Positions 7,371 through 15,501 of a stretch of 64,000 nucleotides of DNA are shown piece after piece. Location: NCBI RefSeq assembly GCF_001045465.1, contig NZ_LFND01000002.1, forward strand, positions 1 through 64,000. Direction: 5' to 3'. A program made the translations under genes and the position numbers. A model generated the notes under the pieces. It ran no database searches. It was not told the origin of the DNA and saw only the letters and a program-made list of their open reading frames with translations. The stretch comes from Chryseobacterium angstadtii. GTDB lineage: Bacteria; Bacteroidota; Bacteroidia; Flavobacteriales; Weeksellaceae. Positions within the stretch are counted from its first letter, which is position 1. Each line of letters opens with the position of its first letter.

Positions 7371-7411
7371 TTGCATATTACCATTTTATTTACATATCTT
7401 TGTAATGTAAA
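7371..7411 (+). promoter_or_regulatory. padR promoter with overlapping PadR-type dyad
   Basis: TTG (7371-7373), 21 nt, TATCTTTG (7395-7402) forms a good Bacteroidota promoter. The inverted repeat TTTACAT-N9-ATGTAAA (7389-7411) covers the -7 element. Paired ACAT/ATGT half sites are the usual recognition motif of PadR-family repressors, so this looks like autoregulation. A second inverted repeat, TCGGAATA (7413-7420) and TATTCCGA (7443-7450), would fold in the 5' leader. Confidence 0.65.
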
Positions 7412-7481
7412 ATCGGAATAGGCTCAATCTAGCTAGGGGTATTATTCCGAAACTATAACTAATTAACAAAACTTATTAAAG

Positions 7482-7811
7482 ATGAATACTGAAAATACCA
7501 AAGCGCAAATGCGTAAAGGAATTCTGGAATTCTGTATTTTAAGTCTCATCAATTATCGTGAAATGTATGTTTCCGACCTTATCGATGAACTTAAAAAAGG
7601 AAAACTGGATGTAGTGGAAGGAACCCTCTATCCTCTCCTTACAAGACTGAAAAACGGCGAGTTCCTTTCCTACAGATGGGAAGAATCTACAGGAGGACCT
7701 CCAAGAAAATACTACCAGATCACAGAAAAAGGAAAACTTTTCTTGGATGAACTTCAAAACACATGGGCTGAACTGACAGCGTCGGTAAACCAAATCACTC
7801 AAAAAAATTAA
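7482..7811 (+). CDS. PadR-family transcriptional regulator
   Basis: A 109-residue winged-helix protein with the PadR signature: KGILEFCILSLI at the N-terminus, the recognition helix region VVEGTLYPLLTRLKNGEFLSYRWEES and the wing GGPPRKYYQITEKGKLFLDEL. It is probably a dimeric repressor of its own operon through the dyad over its promoter. It is followed after 10 bp by the PspC-domain gene, which Bacteroidota often keep next to padR, suggesting control of an envelope-stress-type membrane protein. Confidence 0.93.
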   Translation: MNTENTKAQMRKGILEFCILSLINYREMYVSDLIDELKKGKLDVVEGTLYPLLTRLKNGEFLSYRWEESTGGPPRKYYQITEKGKLFLDELQNTWAELTASVNQITQKN

Positions 7812-7821
7812 AAAAAAAGCT

Positions 7822-9540
7822 ATGAACAAGACACTCTCAATAGGACTCGCAGGTTTTTCTTTCACAATAGAAGAACACGCATATATAAAGCTTAGCGATT
7901 ACCTGAATGCACTGAGAAGCTCATTGGACGCTTCAGAGGAAGAGGAGGTAATGCACGATATAGAAATAAGAATGGTAGAAATCTTCAGAGATTCTTTAGG
8001 AAAACGTGAAGTGATCAACGATACAGATGTAGAAAAAGTGATTGCACAAATCGGGACTCCTGAAAAAATCGAAGAACAGGAAGAAGCTTACTATTCTGAA
8101 AAAAATACCAAAAGAACATACCAGACAGGTACTGAATATACAGACAAGAAACAACTGTTCCGTGATCCGGAAAGACAAAAAGTAGCAGGGGTATGTGCAG
8201 GTCTTGCCCACTATGTAGGAATGGATATTACCGCTATGAGAGCCATCTGGCTGGGAATATTTGTACTGGGTATTTTCACTGCAGCTATTTCTTCTTCACT
8301 GATTGGCCTTCTTTACGTCATTCTTTGGATTGTACTTCCAAAAGCAGAAACGGCAGCAGATTTCCTGAAAATGCAGGGAAAGCCTATGAACTTCGACAAT
8401 CTTAAAAATGAGTCTAACAAACTGGTTCAGTTTGCCAACGAATCTACTCAGAGGGTCGGAGAAATTTACAACGAAAACAAGCCTTACATCAACAATGCAG
8501 GAAGCGGAGTTTGGAATGTATTCAAGTATATTGTGGGAGGATTCTTTGCATTGATGGCCATAGGAAGCATTATCGGAGTATTTGTACTATTTGGACTTTT
8601 CGGAATGGATACGGATTTCCCTGGTGCTAATGAGATCAGGTTCTATATGGATGACAATGGGCTTGATAAAATATTGGCTGCCATGATGGTGATCGGAAGT
8701 TTAATTCCTGCAATCCTTTTCAGTTTATTAAGCATCAAGATTTTCTCACCAAAAACCAAACTGAGAAATATCGGCTGGGTAATCGGAGGCCTGTTTCTTT
8801 TACTGATAGGACTTGGAACCTACTTCGGAATAAGTATGGCTAAGAAAAACCTGATCTACAAAGGAAGCAAGGAAGACACGGAAAACATTGCGATCAATAC
8901 TACATCAGACACACTTTATGTAGATGTGAAGCAGGTAAATATTCCTCAGAATTTCACAGCCTACAACGATGATATTTATTCTGATAAAAAAACGGTTTAT
9001 GAAGAAGATTATATCTCTGTAGAAGTAACGAGAAAGCCTGAAGTGAAAACGCCTTACCTGATTATTAAAAAAGAAGGAAACGGCTACAACGTTCCGGTTC
9101 AGATCAATGTTCCGGTAGAAATCATAGACAACAAGGTAATACTTCCGAACTACATCAAGTATCCTTACGAGCACAGATTCAGACATTACAGAGTAAATTA
9201 TGAACTGGTAATTCCTCAAAACGCAGTAGTAATTCCTGTGAAAAAAGACGGAATTGATTTTGACGGAGATCTTAACGGAGACGGCATCAACGATGATGAC
9301 CAGGACAAAGATGAAAACGGAAAAATCAGAATTGAAAAGAATAAGATTTCTGTAAACGGTTCTACTATTGAATATAATTCTGACGATAAAGACAGTCTTA
9401 TTATCAACGGAAAAAAAGTTCCGAAAAATCAGGCTGATGTAGTGATTGACTCTATGAAATCCAGCATCAAAAAGATGAATAAAAATGTAGACATCAAAAT
9501 CAAAGACGGGAAAGACGAAATCTCCATACAAACTAAATAA
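7822..9540 (+). CDS. PspC-domain membrane protein, PadR-linked
   Basis: A 572-residue protein. Residues 1-90 resemble the DUF1700-like helical domain (YLNALRSSLDASEEEEVMHDIEIRM). A PspC domain follows at about 112-175 (DPERQKVAGVCAGLAHYVG ... AIWLGIFVLG with its membrane helix). Three more hydrophobic segments lie near 235-260, 285-310 and 318-340, and a large hydrophilic C-terminal domain (about 350-572) carries an Asp-rich stretch, DFDGDLNGDGINDDDQDKD, like a calcium loop. The C-terminal domain is likely periplasmic. PspC proteins of the phage-shock type interact with the envelope-stress system; the specific role here is unknown. It is co-transcribed with padR. Confidence 0.88.
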   Translation: MNKTLSIGLAGFSFTIEEHAYIKLSDYLNALRSSLDASEEEEVMHDIEIRMVEIFRDSLGKREVINDTDVEKVIAQIGTPEKIEEQEEAYYSEKNTKRTYQTGTEYTDKKQLFRDPERQKVAGVCAGLAHYVGMDITAMRAIWLGIFVLGIFTAAISSSLIGLLYVILWIVLPKAETAADFLKMQGKPMNFDNLKNESNKLVQFANESTQRVGEIYNENKPYINNAGSGVWNVFKYIVGGFFALMAIGSIIGVFVLFGLFGMDTDFPGANEIRFYMDDNGLDKILAAMMVIGSLIPAILFSLLSIKIFSPKTKLRNIGWVIGGLFLLLIGLGTYFGISMAKKNLIYKGSKEDTENIAINTTSDTLYVDVKQVNIPQNFTAYNDDIYSDKKTVYEEDYISVEVTRKPEVKTPYLIIKKEGNGYNVPVQINVPVEIIDNKVILPNYIKYPYEHRFRHYRVNYELVIPQNAVVIPVKKDGIDFDGDLNGDGINDDDQDKDENGKIRIEKNKISVNGSTIEYNSDDKDSLIINGKKVPKNQADVVIDSMKSSIKKMNKNVDIKIKDGKDEISIQTK

Positions 9541-9713
9541 TTAACTTCAGAGAGTGCAGAAGGTGTGAATCTAAGGCAACCGTTTGAAATTCACACTCTT
9601 CTTCTCTCAGAAAACGAAAAAAATATTATTATTTAGTTCACTATGTTAAAAAAATGTCATAAATTCGTGTAGTTAAAAAAATATTTAACCAAATCATTAA
9701 AAACACCTTAGCC

Positions 9714-9776
9714 ATGGTACAAATTGCATTAGAAATTGTAATGAAGATCGCAGATTTAATCAGCGGTTTGTTTTAA
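9714..9776 (+). CDS. 20-residue amphipathic peptide ORF
   Basis: The ATG at 9714 encodes MVQIALEIVMKIADLISGLF and a TAA stop. Polar residues fall at 3, 7, 11, 14 and 17, so a helix would have one narrow polar stripe and an otherwise hydrophobic surface, as in membrane-active peptides and small type I toxins. A good terminator begins 28 bp after the stop. The ORF sits alone in the 312-bp gap between the PspC gene and the acyltransferase. No clear -7 element was found (TAAATTCG at about 9660 is one base off). The function is unknown. Confidence 0.4.
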   Translation: MVQIALEIVMKIADLISGLF

Positions 9777-9803
9777 GAGCGATAATATTTCAATATATTT
9801 GTA

Positions 9804-9832
9804 AAGTATAACCAGTTTGGTTATACTTTTTT
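9804..9832 (+). terminator. Rho-independent terminator after the 20-residue ORF
   Basis: AAGTATAACC and GGTTATACTT form a 10-bp perfect stem with a 5-nt loop and a T6 run. A TATATTTG element (9794-9801), 23 nt after TTTG at 9767-9770, lies just upstream, so this hairpin could instead sit in the leader of the acyltransferase mRNA and attenuate it. Confidence 0.75.
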
Positions 9833-9852
9833 GTTTTTAATCTAAAGAATAT

Positions 9853-10455
9853 ATGAGAAAACTGATAGGCAAGCTGATGTTAAAAATACTGGGTTGGAAG
9901 GTCGTTCTGCAGGGCGATGCAAACAGCCTGAACCGTTGTATCCTTGTGGTAGCACCCCATACGCACAACATGGAATACTTACTGGGAAATCTTGCCTACT
10001 GGTCTTTAGAAAAACCTCTTAAAATCATCATCAAAGATGCCCATACCAAAGCCTGGTACGGAAGTGTTGTAAGAGGGCTTGGAGGAATAGGCATAGACAG
10101 AAGCCAGAAAAACGATCTGGTAAATTTTGTAGCCAAACAGTTTGAAAAGGAAGATTTCAGCCTTGTCATCACCCCTGAAGGGACCAGAAGTTGGGTTCCG
10201 AAGTGGAGAAAAGGCTTCTATCATATGGCCTTAGCGGCAAAAGTACCTATTGTTCTTGCTGCCGGCGATTTCAAAAGAAAAATAGTGTATCTGGGCTATA
10301 CCATTCCTTATGAGAGAATTGCTTCTGCTCCTTTTTCCGAAATTATGGCAGAAATCCAAGATTACTACATTAAAAACGATATCGTACCTAAAATTCCGGC
10401 CAACTGGAACCCGAATATTATGGGAACCGGCACAGAGGACGATGCCAAAAGCTAG
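9853..10455 (+). CDS. PlsC-family 1-acyl-glycerol-3-phosphate acyltransferase-like protein
   Basis: A 200-residue membrane-associated acyltransferase. The motif-I region reads APHTHNMEY (about 34-42), with Glu in place of the usual Asp of HX4D, as in a common PlsC subgroup. The phosphate-binding motif VITPEGTRS (about 106-114) and KAKVPIVLAA-type motif IV follow. It should transfer a fatty acyl chain to a lysophospholipid or another glycerol lipid acceptor. The last codons (DDAKS and stop) run into a word-like repeat, so the C-terminus may have been reshaped by it. Confidence 0.88.
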   Translation: MRKLIGKLMLKILGWKVVLQGDANSLNRCILVVAPHTHNMEYLLGNLAYWSLEKPLKIIIKDAHTKAWYGSVVRGLGGIGIDRSQKNDLVNFVAKQFEKEDFSLVITPEGTRSWVPKWRKGFYHMALAAKVPIVLAAGDFKRKIVYLGYTIPYERIASAPFSEIMAEIQDYYIKNDIVPKIPANWNPNIMGTGTEDDAKS

Positions 10456-10500
10456 AAGCCAGAAGCCATCATCATTTATCAATCATCACTTATCAATTAT
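10446..10500 (+). repeat. Word-like repeats between two genes
   Basis: Two word families abut. AAAAGCTAGAAGCCAGAAGC (10447-10466) overlaps the acyltransferase stop codon and is followed by CATCATCATTTATCAATCATCA and a TATCAATTAT copy. The 18-mer at 10471-10488 is identical to one inside the first gene (341-358, minus strand). Confidence 0.7.
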
Positions 10501-10505
10501 AAAAA

Positions 10506-10937
10506 ATGAAAGGTCAGACTAAAGAAGAACTCCTTATATTCTTAAACAATTGGGGAAACGGTGTAACATTAGCCAAAACACTTGAAATACAATTCACCGA
10601 TGTTGACGTTGAAAATGAAACCCTTACTGCCACTATGCCGGTACAGCCTAAGGTACATCAGCCTTTTGGTATCCTGCACGGCGGAGCAAGCTGTGTTCTT
10701 GCAGAAACTTTAGGGTCAAGCCTGTCTAATCTTTTTATCGACGGCAATAAATATTACGGGGTAGGAACCAATATCAATTCCAATCACCTTAAAAGTAAGA
10801 AAGACGGTATTGTAACAGCTACAGCACGTTTTATCAGGAAGGGAAAAACGATGCATGTCTCAGAAATCGAGATCAGAGATGAGAAAGGAACACTCATCAA
10901 CCATACTACGATGACCAACAACATTATTCTGCGATAA
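10506..10937 (+). CDS. PaaI/MenI-type hotdog thioesterase
   Basis: A 143-residue hotdog protein with the PaaI-type signature HQPFGILHGGASCVLAETLGS (about 49-69), whose Glu is the catalytic base of the 4-hydroxybenzoyl-CoA thioesterase/MenI branch. The closest role is hydrolysis of 1,4-dihydroxy-2-naphthoyl-CoA in menaquinone synthesis. This is supported by an isochorismate synthase gene 3.2 kb downstream on the same strand, but not proven. A strong terminator follows after 23 bp, so it does not run into the sigma-factor cassette. Confidence 0.85.
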   Translation: MKGQTKEELLIFLNNWGNGVTLAKTLEIQFTDVDVENETLTATMPVQPKVHQPFGILHGGASCVLAETLGSSLSNLFIDGNKYYGVGTNINSNHLKSKKDGIVTATARFIRKGKTMHVSEIEIRDEKGTLINHTTMTNNIILR

Positions 10938-10960
10938 AGAAAACATCAATAAAGAATATA

Positions 10961-10988
10961 AGACTCAAAAAAAATTGAGTCTTTTTTT
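10961..10988 (+). terminator. Rho-independent terminator
   Basis: AGACTCAA and TTGAGTCT pair around an A6 loop and are followed by T6. It separates the thioesterase gene from the lipoprotein gene downstream. Confidence 0.85.
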
Positions 10989-11053
10989 ATATACTTGCTG
11001 CAACCTTTTTCTTTTTTGTCATCTTATAATTGTAACCAAGAAAATGATCAATT

Positions 11054-12091
11054 ATGAAAAAATTACTTTTATCTTTTGTTTTGGTGATTGTAGCACTGTC
11101 ATCTTGCTCAAGAACTATTGTAGATCCACCGGAAGACAAACTTACCAACGCAGTTGATGTATACGTAGCCGGAAAAGAAAACAACCAGGTTTGCTATTGG
11201 AAGAATACTGTAAAAACAAACTTAGTCAATGGAAATAATCTGGAACCCATATCTGTTTATGCAGAAAATAATGACATTTATTTTTTAGCACGTTCCCCCT
11301 ATAATCCTGCAAATCCACAAAATTATGACTATTATTTTTGGAAGAACAATTCGAGACAGGAAGTAAAACAATATCTGAATATTCCTGCAAGTTCATATTT
11401 TTCTTTCCAGCAATTTCAGGTCAAAAACGGGGATGTCTATATTACAGGTGTCATTGAAAATTTAAATCCTCCTACTCCAATGGATAAATACGAGGTCTGT
11501 TATTGGAAAAACGGAGTAAAAACCATTGTTTTTAAACATAATGTCCAGTCAATCGAAGTTAATTTATCAATAATTAATTCAGATTTTTACATGATCAGCC
11601 ATAAATACAATACGGCAACAGCAAAATTTGAACATGGATATTATAAAAACAGCACCTATACTTCCTTAACCTCTCAAAGCAGTTCTTTTGTGGGTAATGG
11701 TATATTTGCAGACTCAAATGATGCATTACTTTTCTATTCGGACGGAGCCAGTAATTCTAATAATCTGAAGAACTTATCTAACAATGCCCTCACCACGGTT
11801 CCTTTTGAATACAGAACTTTTACACTTGATCAGGTTAGCAATGCAAAATATTTTGTAGCCTCTACCAAATACTGTAAAAATACGATCAATAACATGACCG
11901 ATTTTTCGAACGATCCCGGTAATTTTAAATTTATAACTGACATTAAGTTTTTAAATGATAATTCTTATATGATCAGGCAACGTGACAATAATCAAGGGGT
12001 TGCTCAGAAAGTATTTATTAATGGGGTCGAATCGCAGAGTATGGCTGATCCCAATGGTAAATTTGTCTCCTTATTCGTCATAGAAAACTAA
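11054..12091 (+). CDS. Lipoprotein with CYWKN repeats
   Basis: A 345-residue protein with a lipoprotein signal (FVLVIVALSSC, lipobox LSSC at 15-18). The mature part carries degenerate repeats around CYWKN / YYFWKN / CYWKNGVKT / GYYKN, followed by short beta-strand-like segments, suggesting a six- or seven-bladed propeller-like fold. I do not know the family. The stop codon is one base from the start of the ECF sigma gene, so the two are translationally coupled. It may be a surface sensor or substrate-binding lipoprotein of the sigma cassette; this is inference. Confidence 0.8.
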   Translation: MKKLLLSFVLVIVALSSCSRTIVDPPEDKLTNAVDVYVAGKENNQVCYWKNTVKTNLVNGNNLEPISVYAENNDIYFLARSPYNPANPQNYDYYFWKNNSRQEVKQYLNIPASSYFSFQQFQVKNGDVYITGVIENLNPPTPMDKYEVCYWKNGVKTIVFKHNVQSIEVNLSIINSDFYMISHKYNTATAKFEHGYYKNSTYTSLTSQSSSFVGNGIFADSNDALLFYSDGASNSNNLKNLSNNALTTVPFEYRTFTLDQVSNAKYFVASTKYCKNTINNMTDFSNDPGNFKFITDIKFLNDNSYMIRQRDNNQGVAQKVFINGVESQSMADPNGKFVSLFVIEN

Positions 12092-12092
12092 T

Positions 12093-13187
12093 ATGAATAA
12101 CAAAGACTGGAATCATATCTACACGCAATTATCCCCAAAACTCTTGGGGATTTGCCGAAGATATATCCCGGATATCTATGCTGCGGAAGATATTCTTCAG
12201 GACAGCTTTATCACAGCCATGCAAAAAGAACATCAGCTTAAAGATGAAAAATTACTTTTCGCCTGGCTGAAGAAAATTGTGGTGAACAATACCCTGCAGT
12301 ATCTCCGGAAAAGTAGCCGGGAAACTCATTTTGACACAGAAACTTCAGAAATACCCGAAATACCATCAACGATGAGTGAAAACATGGAAGAAAAAACATC
12401 TGTTCTAGCCTACGATTTTACGCGTGAAGAGCTGCTCTCCTCTATCGACAGTCTTCCGTCCCATCATAAATCGGTATTTAATTTATTTTATCTCGAAAAT
12501 CATTCTCATGCTGAAATTGCAGGCATGCTTGGGATTTCCGTGAATACTTCGAAATCACACCTTTTGAGGGCAAAAAAATCTATCCAGACTTATCTTGTCA
12601 GCCATGTCTTGAAACCCGATACACAAAAAAAGAAAAAGAAAATCATCCCGCTCCTTATTTTCTTTGGTTTCGGAAATAGGTTGTGGGCACAGAGCTTCCG
12701 GAGCCGGTTTTCAGACTTTTCGGTCACCCCGACCAAATCTTTTGAAATTCCGGAGACTGTTCAAAGTAAAAAGATTAATTTTCAGTCCGGTTCAACCATC
12801 AACCTTAAAACAAAAATTATTGCAGCAGCATGTCTTCTTATTATTATTGCAGTCTATGTTATGATTTTCCGTCCCTACAATCAAAATCAGGTACGAAATA
12901 ACAGCACAAGCATGCAAACCTTAGAAAGCAAGACAGAGAGAACAGAAGAAGGAACAAAAACGGAAATTTCAAACCGAACCGTTAAAGATTCCAATACCGG
13001 ATCTATGCCCAATAAAGAAAGTACAAAAGGTCATCATAATGAAAGTGCAGAGATCAGAGAAAAAAGTAGCAAAATAACTTCCAATAAAACAAAAATCACC
13101 GTAAAAGATTCTGTAGAAACGGCTCCTAAAAAAGTCATCGTTGTCAAAAAAATCATCCAGAGAGATACCATTTACGTTGAGAGATAA
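12093..13187 (+). CDS. ECF sigma factor fused to a membrane anchor
   Basis: A 364-residue protein. Residues 1-75 form region 2 (LGICRRYIPDIYAAEDILQDSFITAMQ) and 112-165 form region 4 (ELLSSIDSLPSHHKSVFNLF then GISVNTSKSHLLRAKKSI). Ordinary ECF sigma factors stop near residue 180. Here a Lys-rich patch is followed by a hydrophobic segment ending in WAQ (184-200), which looks like an internal signal sequence. A clear transmembrane helix (IIAAACLLIIIAVYVMIF, about 242-259) and a roughly 100-residue Ser/Lys/Glu-rich tail ending RDTIYVER follow. No separate anti-sigma gene is adjacent. The tail motif resembles the start of the next protein. Confidence 0.88.
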   Translation: MNNKDWNHIYTQLSPKLLGICRRYIPDIYAAEDILQDSFITAMQKEHQLKDEKLLFAWLKKIVVNNTLQYLRKSSRETHFDTETSEIPEIPSTMSENMEEKTSVLAYDFTREELLSSIDSLPSHHKSVFNLFYLENHSHAEIAGMLGISVNTSKSHLLRAKKSIQTYLVSHVLKPDTQKKKKKIIPLLIFFGFGNRLWAQSFRSRFSDFSVTPTKSFEIPETVQSKKINFQSGSTINLKTKIIAAACLLIIIAVYVMIFRPYNQNQVRNNSTSMQTLESKTERTEEGTKTEISNRTVKDSNTGSMPNKESTKGHHNESAEIREKSSKITSNKTKITVKDSVETAPKKVIVVKKIIQRDTIYVER

Positions 13188-13195
13188 TACCCGTT

Positions 13196-14080
13196 ATGCC
13201 TATAAAAAAACTCCTTTACCTTTTATCCACCCTTATTTTCTACCCTATCTGTGCCCAGAGAAAAAAAACAGATACGGTATACGTGTATGAAAAAGTGGTT
13301 GTTTATGACACGGTTTACTTAGAAAAGCCCTTGAAAATAAAACCTTCCGGTCTCAATTTCAAGCCTGCCGTCATTGACAATCTTATTCCTGTGACAACAC
13401 AATATGAGTTTATTTTAATTAAGGATACAACTAAAGGTTTAATCATTAGTCCTAAAAAATTTGATTGGGGTACAGGGGCCGGGATTGGTTTAAAAAGCAG
13501 CAGCTGGGCGAGAGAATCATCCAAAAACAGGCAACAGCCCGGGTTCAATGCAGGATTATGGATATCAAGAAATATGTATAAACGGTTTTCAATGATGCTG
13601 TCCGCTCATGTTTACTACTGGAATTCTACATTTAATCTTGATGCCAATCGGGAAGAAACCTGGCTGAACGGCTATTATTTTACAGATGACCGCCAGCCTC
13701 TCCTTTTTCAGAAATTCAGTGATAAACACTTCGAATATGCAGCCCAGCTGAAAATTTTCTATGAGTGGAAAAGGATACGCCCTTTTGTTGGATTTTTAGC
13801 CAACCGGAATATCTATAAAATGCAGTTTATGGTTCCTGAGAATAATATCATCAACAAACTGGATGATTTTAAGTCAAAAAACATCAACATAGGATATTCT
13901 ATGGGTATACAATACAGAATCATGCAAAAAATTCTAGTTTCATTAGAATATCAGGCCTATACAATGAAAAATATTTCCTTAAAAAACAGCTCTTTTAATT
14001 TTGACATTTTTAAGACTAATAATACCTTTGCTGAAAGGAAAATCAACCTGGGAATTTCCTATACTATTTCCAGCTGGTGA
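13196..14080 (+). CDS. Outer-membrane beta-barrel-like protein of the sigma cassette
   Basis: A 294-residue protein with a signal peptide (cleavage after YPICAQ). A DTVYVYEKVVVYDTVYLEK stretch (about 25-43) echoes the KIIQRDTIYVER tail of the sigma factor. From about 85 on, alternating aromatic and polar strands (GAGIGLKSSS, FSMMLSAHVYYWNS, YAAQLKIFYEWKRIRPFVGFL, NIGYSMGIQYRIM, INLGISYTISSW) with a terminal aromatic residue fit an 8- to 10-strand outer-membrane barrel. It is 8 bp from the sigma gene and probably in the same operon. The function is unknown. Confidence 0.8.
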   Translation: MPIKKLLYLLSTLIFYPICAQRKKTDTVYVYEKVVVYDTVYLEKPLKIKPSGLNFKPAVIDNLIPVTTQYEFILIKDTTKGLIISPKKFDWGTGAGIGLKSSSWARESSKNRQQPGFNAGLWISRNMYKRFSMMLSAHVYYWNSTFNLDANREETWLNGYYFTDDRQPLLFQKFSDKHFEYAAQLKIFYEWKRIRPFVGFLANRNIYKMQFMVPENNIINKLDDFKSKNINIGYSMGIQYRIMQKILVSLEYQAYTMKNISLKNSSFNFDIFKTNNTFAERKINLGISYTISSW

Positions 14081-14103
14081 TTTTCAAAACCTACCCATAA
14101 TTA

Positions 14104-15069
14104 ATGATTTATTTCAAACTTCCTTTCGACGAAACATTATATTCCACTGATCAAAAACAAAACACGGAATCCGTCAGTTTTCACTCTTTTGATGTATTAA
14201 GACAGATTGATTTTAAAGGAAGCATCACAGAAGCCTCCGGACAGTTTGAAAAAACGGATATTATGAGTGAAGATCTGTTGAAAGACGGGAGCCGTTTCAA
14301 AGCTGAGACGAAAGAGGAATATACAGATACACTTCACCAAATTATTGAAGTCATTAAAGACTATCAGCTTCCTAAACTGGTTTATTCAAGGAGAAAGATA
14401 TTCAAAGACTTTAACAGCATTGATTTTAAGGAAAGTTTTGTAAAACTCTGCGCATCTTACCCCAACGCATTCAGATATATTTTCAACAACGGAGAAAACG
14501 CCTGGATGGGGGCTTTTTCCGAAACACTTGGAAAATTCAATAAAAAGACCCATCAGTTCGAAACAATGAGCCTGGCAGGAACCCTTCCTGTATCTGAAGA
14601 ATGGACAGAAAAAGAAATTGAAGAGCAGAAACCGGTTACTTCATACATTCAAAATATCCTCAGAAACTATTCCGGATCCATAGAGATGTCTGAAACCTAC
14701 GATCATATTTCCGGAAACATCAAACACCTCCGAACTGACTTCAAGGCTCAGATAAACCCGGAAGATCTGGACAACCTGATCAGCGACTTACACCCTACTC
14801 CTGCAGTCTGCGGTATTCCAAAAGATTTCTGTAAGCAGAATATTCAGAAATTTGAAAAATTTCCCCGCGAGCTGTATGCCGGATTTATTAAAGTGGAAAC
14901 CGATGAGAATGTGATGTTTTTTGTAAATCTAAGGTGCGCGAAACTATACAAAGACTCCGTTCATGTATTTGTAGGGGGAGGAATTACATCGCAAAGCAAT
15001 CCGGAAAAAGAATGGCAGGAAACAGAACTGAAATCGGAAGCGGTGTTGAAAAATCTTGTGGTTTCTTAG
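14104..15069 (+). CDS. menF: Isochorismate synthase (chorismate-binding enzyme)
   Basis: A 321-residue member of the chorismate-utilising family. The C-terminal catalytic half shows KLVYSRRK, MSLAGTLP, EWTEKEIEEQKPVTSYI, LHPTPAVCGIPKDFC and ELYAGFIKVE ... FVGGGITSQSNPEKEWQETELK, which carry the usual chorismate- and Mg-binding residues. It converts chorismate to isochorismate, the first committed step of menaquinone synthesis. It is shorter than E. coli MenF (431), as is common in Flavobacteriia. No siderophore genes are adjacent, and menC is elsewhere in the window, so a menaquinone role is preferred over EntC. Confidence 0.88.
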   Translation: MIYFKLPFDETLYSTDQKQNTESVSFHSFDVLRQIDFKGSITEASGQFEKTDIMSEDLLKDGSRFKAETKEEYTDTLHQIIEVIKDYQLPKLVYSRRKIFKDFNSIDFKESFVKLCASYPNAFRYIFNNGENAWMGAFSETLGKFNKKTHQFETMSLAGTLPVSEEWTEKEIEEQKPVTSYIQNILRNYSGSIEMSETYDHISGNIKHLRTDFKAQINPEDLDNLISDLHPTPAVCGIPKDFCKQNIQKFEKFPRELYAGFIKVETDENVMFFVNLRCAKLYKDSVHVFVGGGITSQSNPEKEWQETELKSEAVLKNLVVS

Positions 15070-15074
15070 GAAAT

Positions 15075-15232
15075 GGTGGCTTTGGGAGCCTCAGTCACAA
15101 TTGGAATAAAGTTTTTTTATGACTGGAGGAGACCGTTTTTTATTAAAAGATTTAAAAATTCAAAGATTAAAAGATTACAGGAAATGTTCTTCTGTAGCAA
15201 ATATAAGGTGGCTTCGGGTGCCTCAGCCACCT
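15075..15232. repeat. Pair of REP-like palindromic elements
   Basis: Copy A (15075-15098, GGTGGCTTTGGGAGCCTCAG then TCAC) and copy B (15207-15230, GGTGGCTTCGGGTGCCTCAG then CCAC) match at 21 of 24 positions in direct orientation, 132 bp apart. Copy B folds as AGGTGGCT/AGCCACCT (15206-15213 with 15225-15232). A 71-codon frame over them shows the echo VALGASVT/VASGASAT but is not a credible gene. Confidence 0.6.
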
Positions 15233-15244
15233 CCCCAAAAAACA

Positions 15245-15274
15245 AAAAACCTCCTTCCAATGAAAGAGGTTTTT
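15245..15274. terminator. Bidirectional terminator between menF and the minus-strand genes
   Basis: AAAAACCTC and GAGGTTTTT (9-bp stem, 12-nt loop) with A and T flanks lie between convergent genes. Confidence 0.8.
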
Positions 15275-15301
15275 ATTATTTAGAATAATGTAATTCCGAG
15301 A

Positions 15302-15496
15302 TTATTTCTTCACTCCGATTCTGCTCCAGGTATCTAATACAAAAAGTAAAATCAGACCAAGAACTGCTGAAGCAATTGAAAATACAAACTTCAGGTTATC
15401 TTCTGATAAAAGATCCGTCTGCCAGTCTAATGCATAAAGATTGATGGCAATGAAAACGATAAACACAACTAGAAATACTTTATAAAACTTCTGCAT
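15302..15496 (-). CDS. Small two-helix membrane protein
   Basis: A 64-residue protein with two hydrophobic helices (about 4-22, VFLVVFIVFIAINLYAL, and 35-55, FVFSIASAVLGLILLFVL). I do not recognise a family. It starts 5 bp after the marC stop on the same strand and so is probably translated from the marC transcript. A convergent terminator follows it. Confidence 0.65.
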   Translation of the reverse strand: MQKFYKVFLVVFIVFIAINLYALDWQTDLLSEDNLKFVFSIASAVLGLILLFVLDTWSRIGVKK

Positions 15497-15501
15497 GATT
15501 C

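Noticed and set aside
8905..9531. A 208-codon minus-strand frame within the PspC-domain gene
   Set aside because: Complement of a Lys/Asp-rich coding region, with no domain or start signal.
15073..15288. A 71-codon frame after menF
   Set aside because: It translates the two palindromic repeats and a terminator, with no homology signal.
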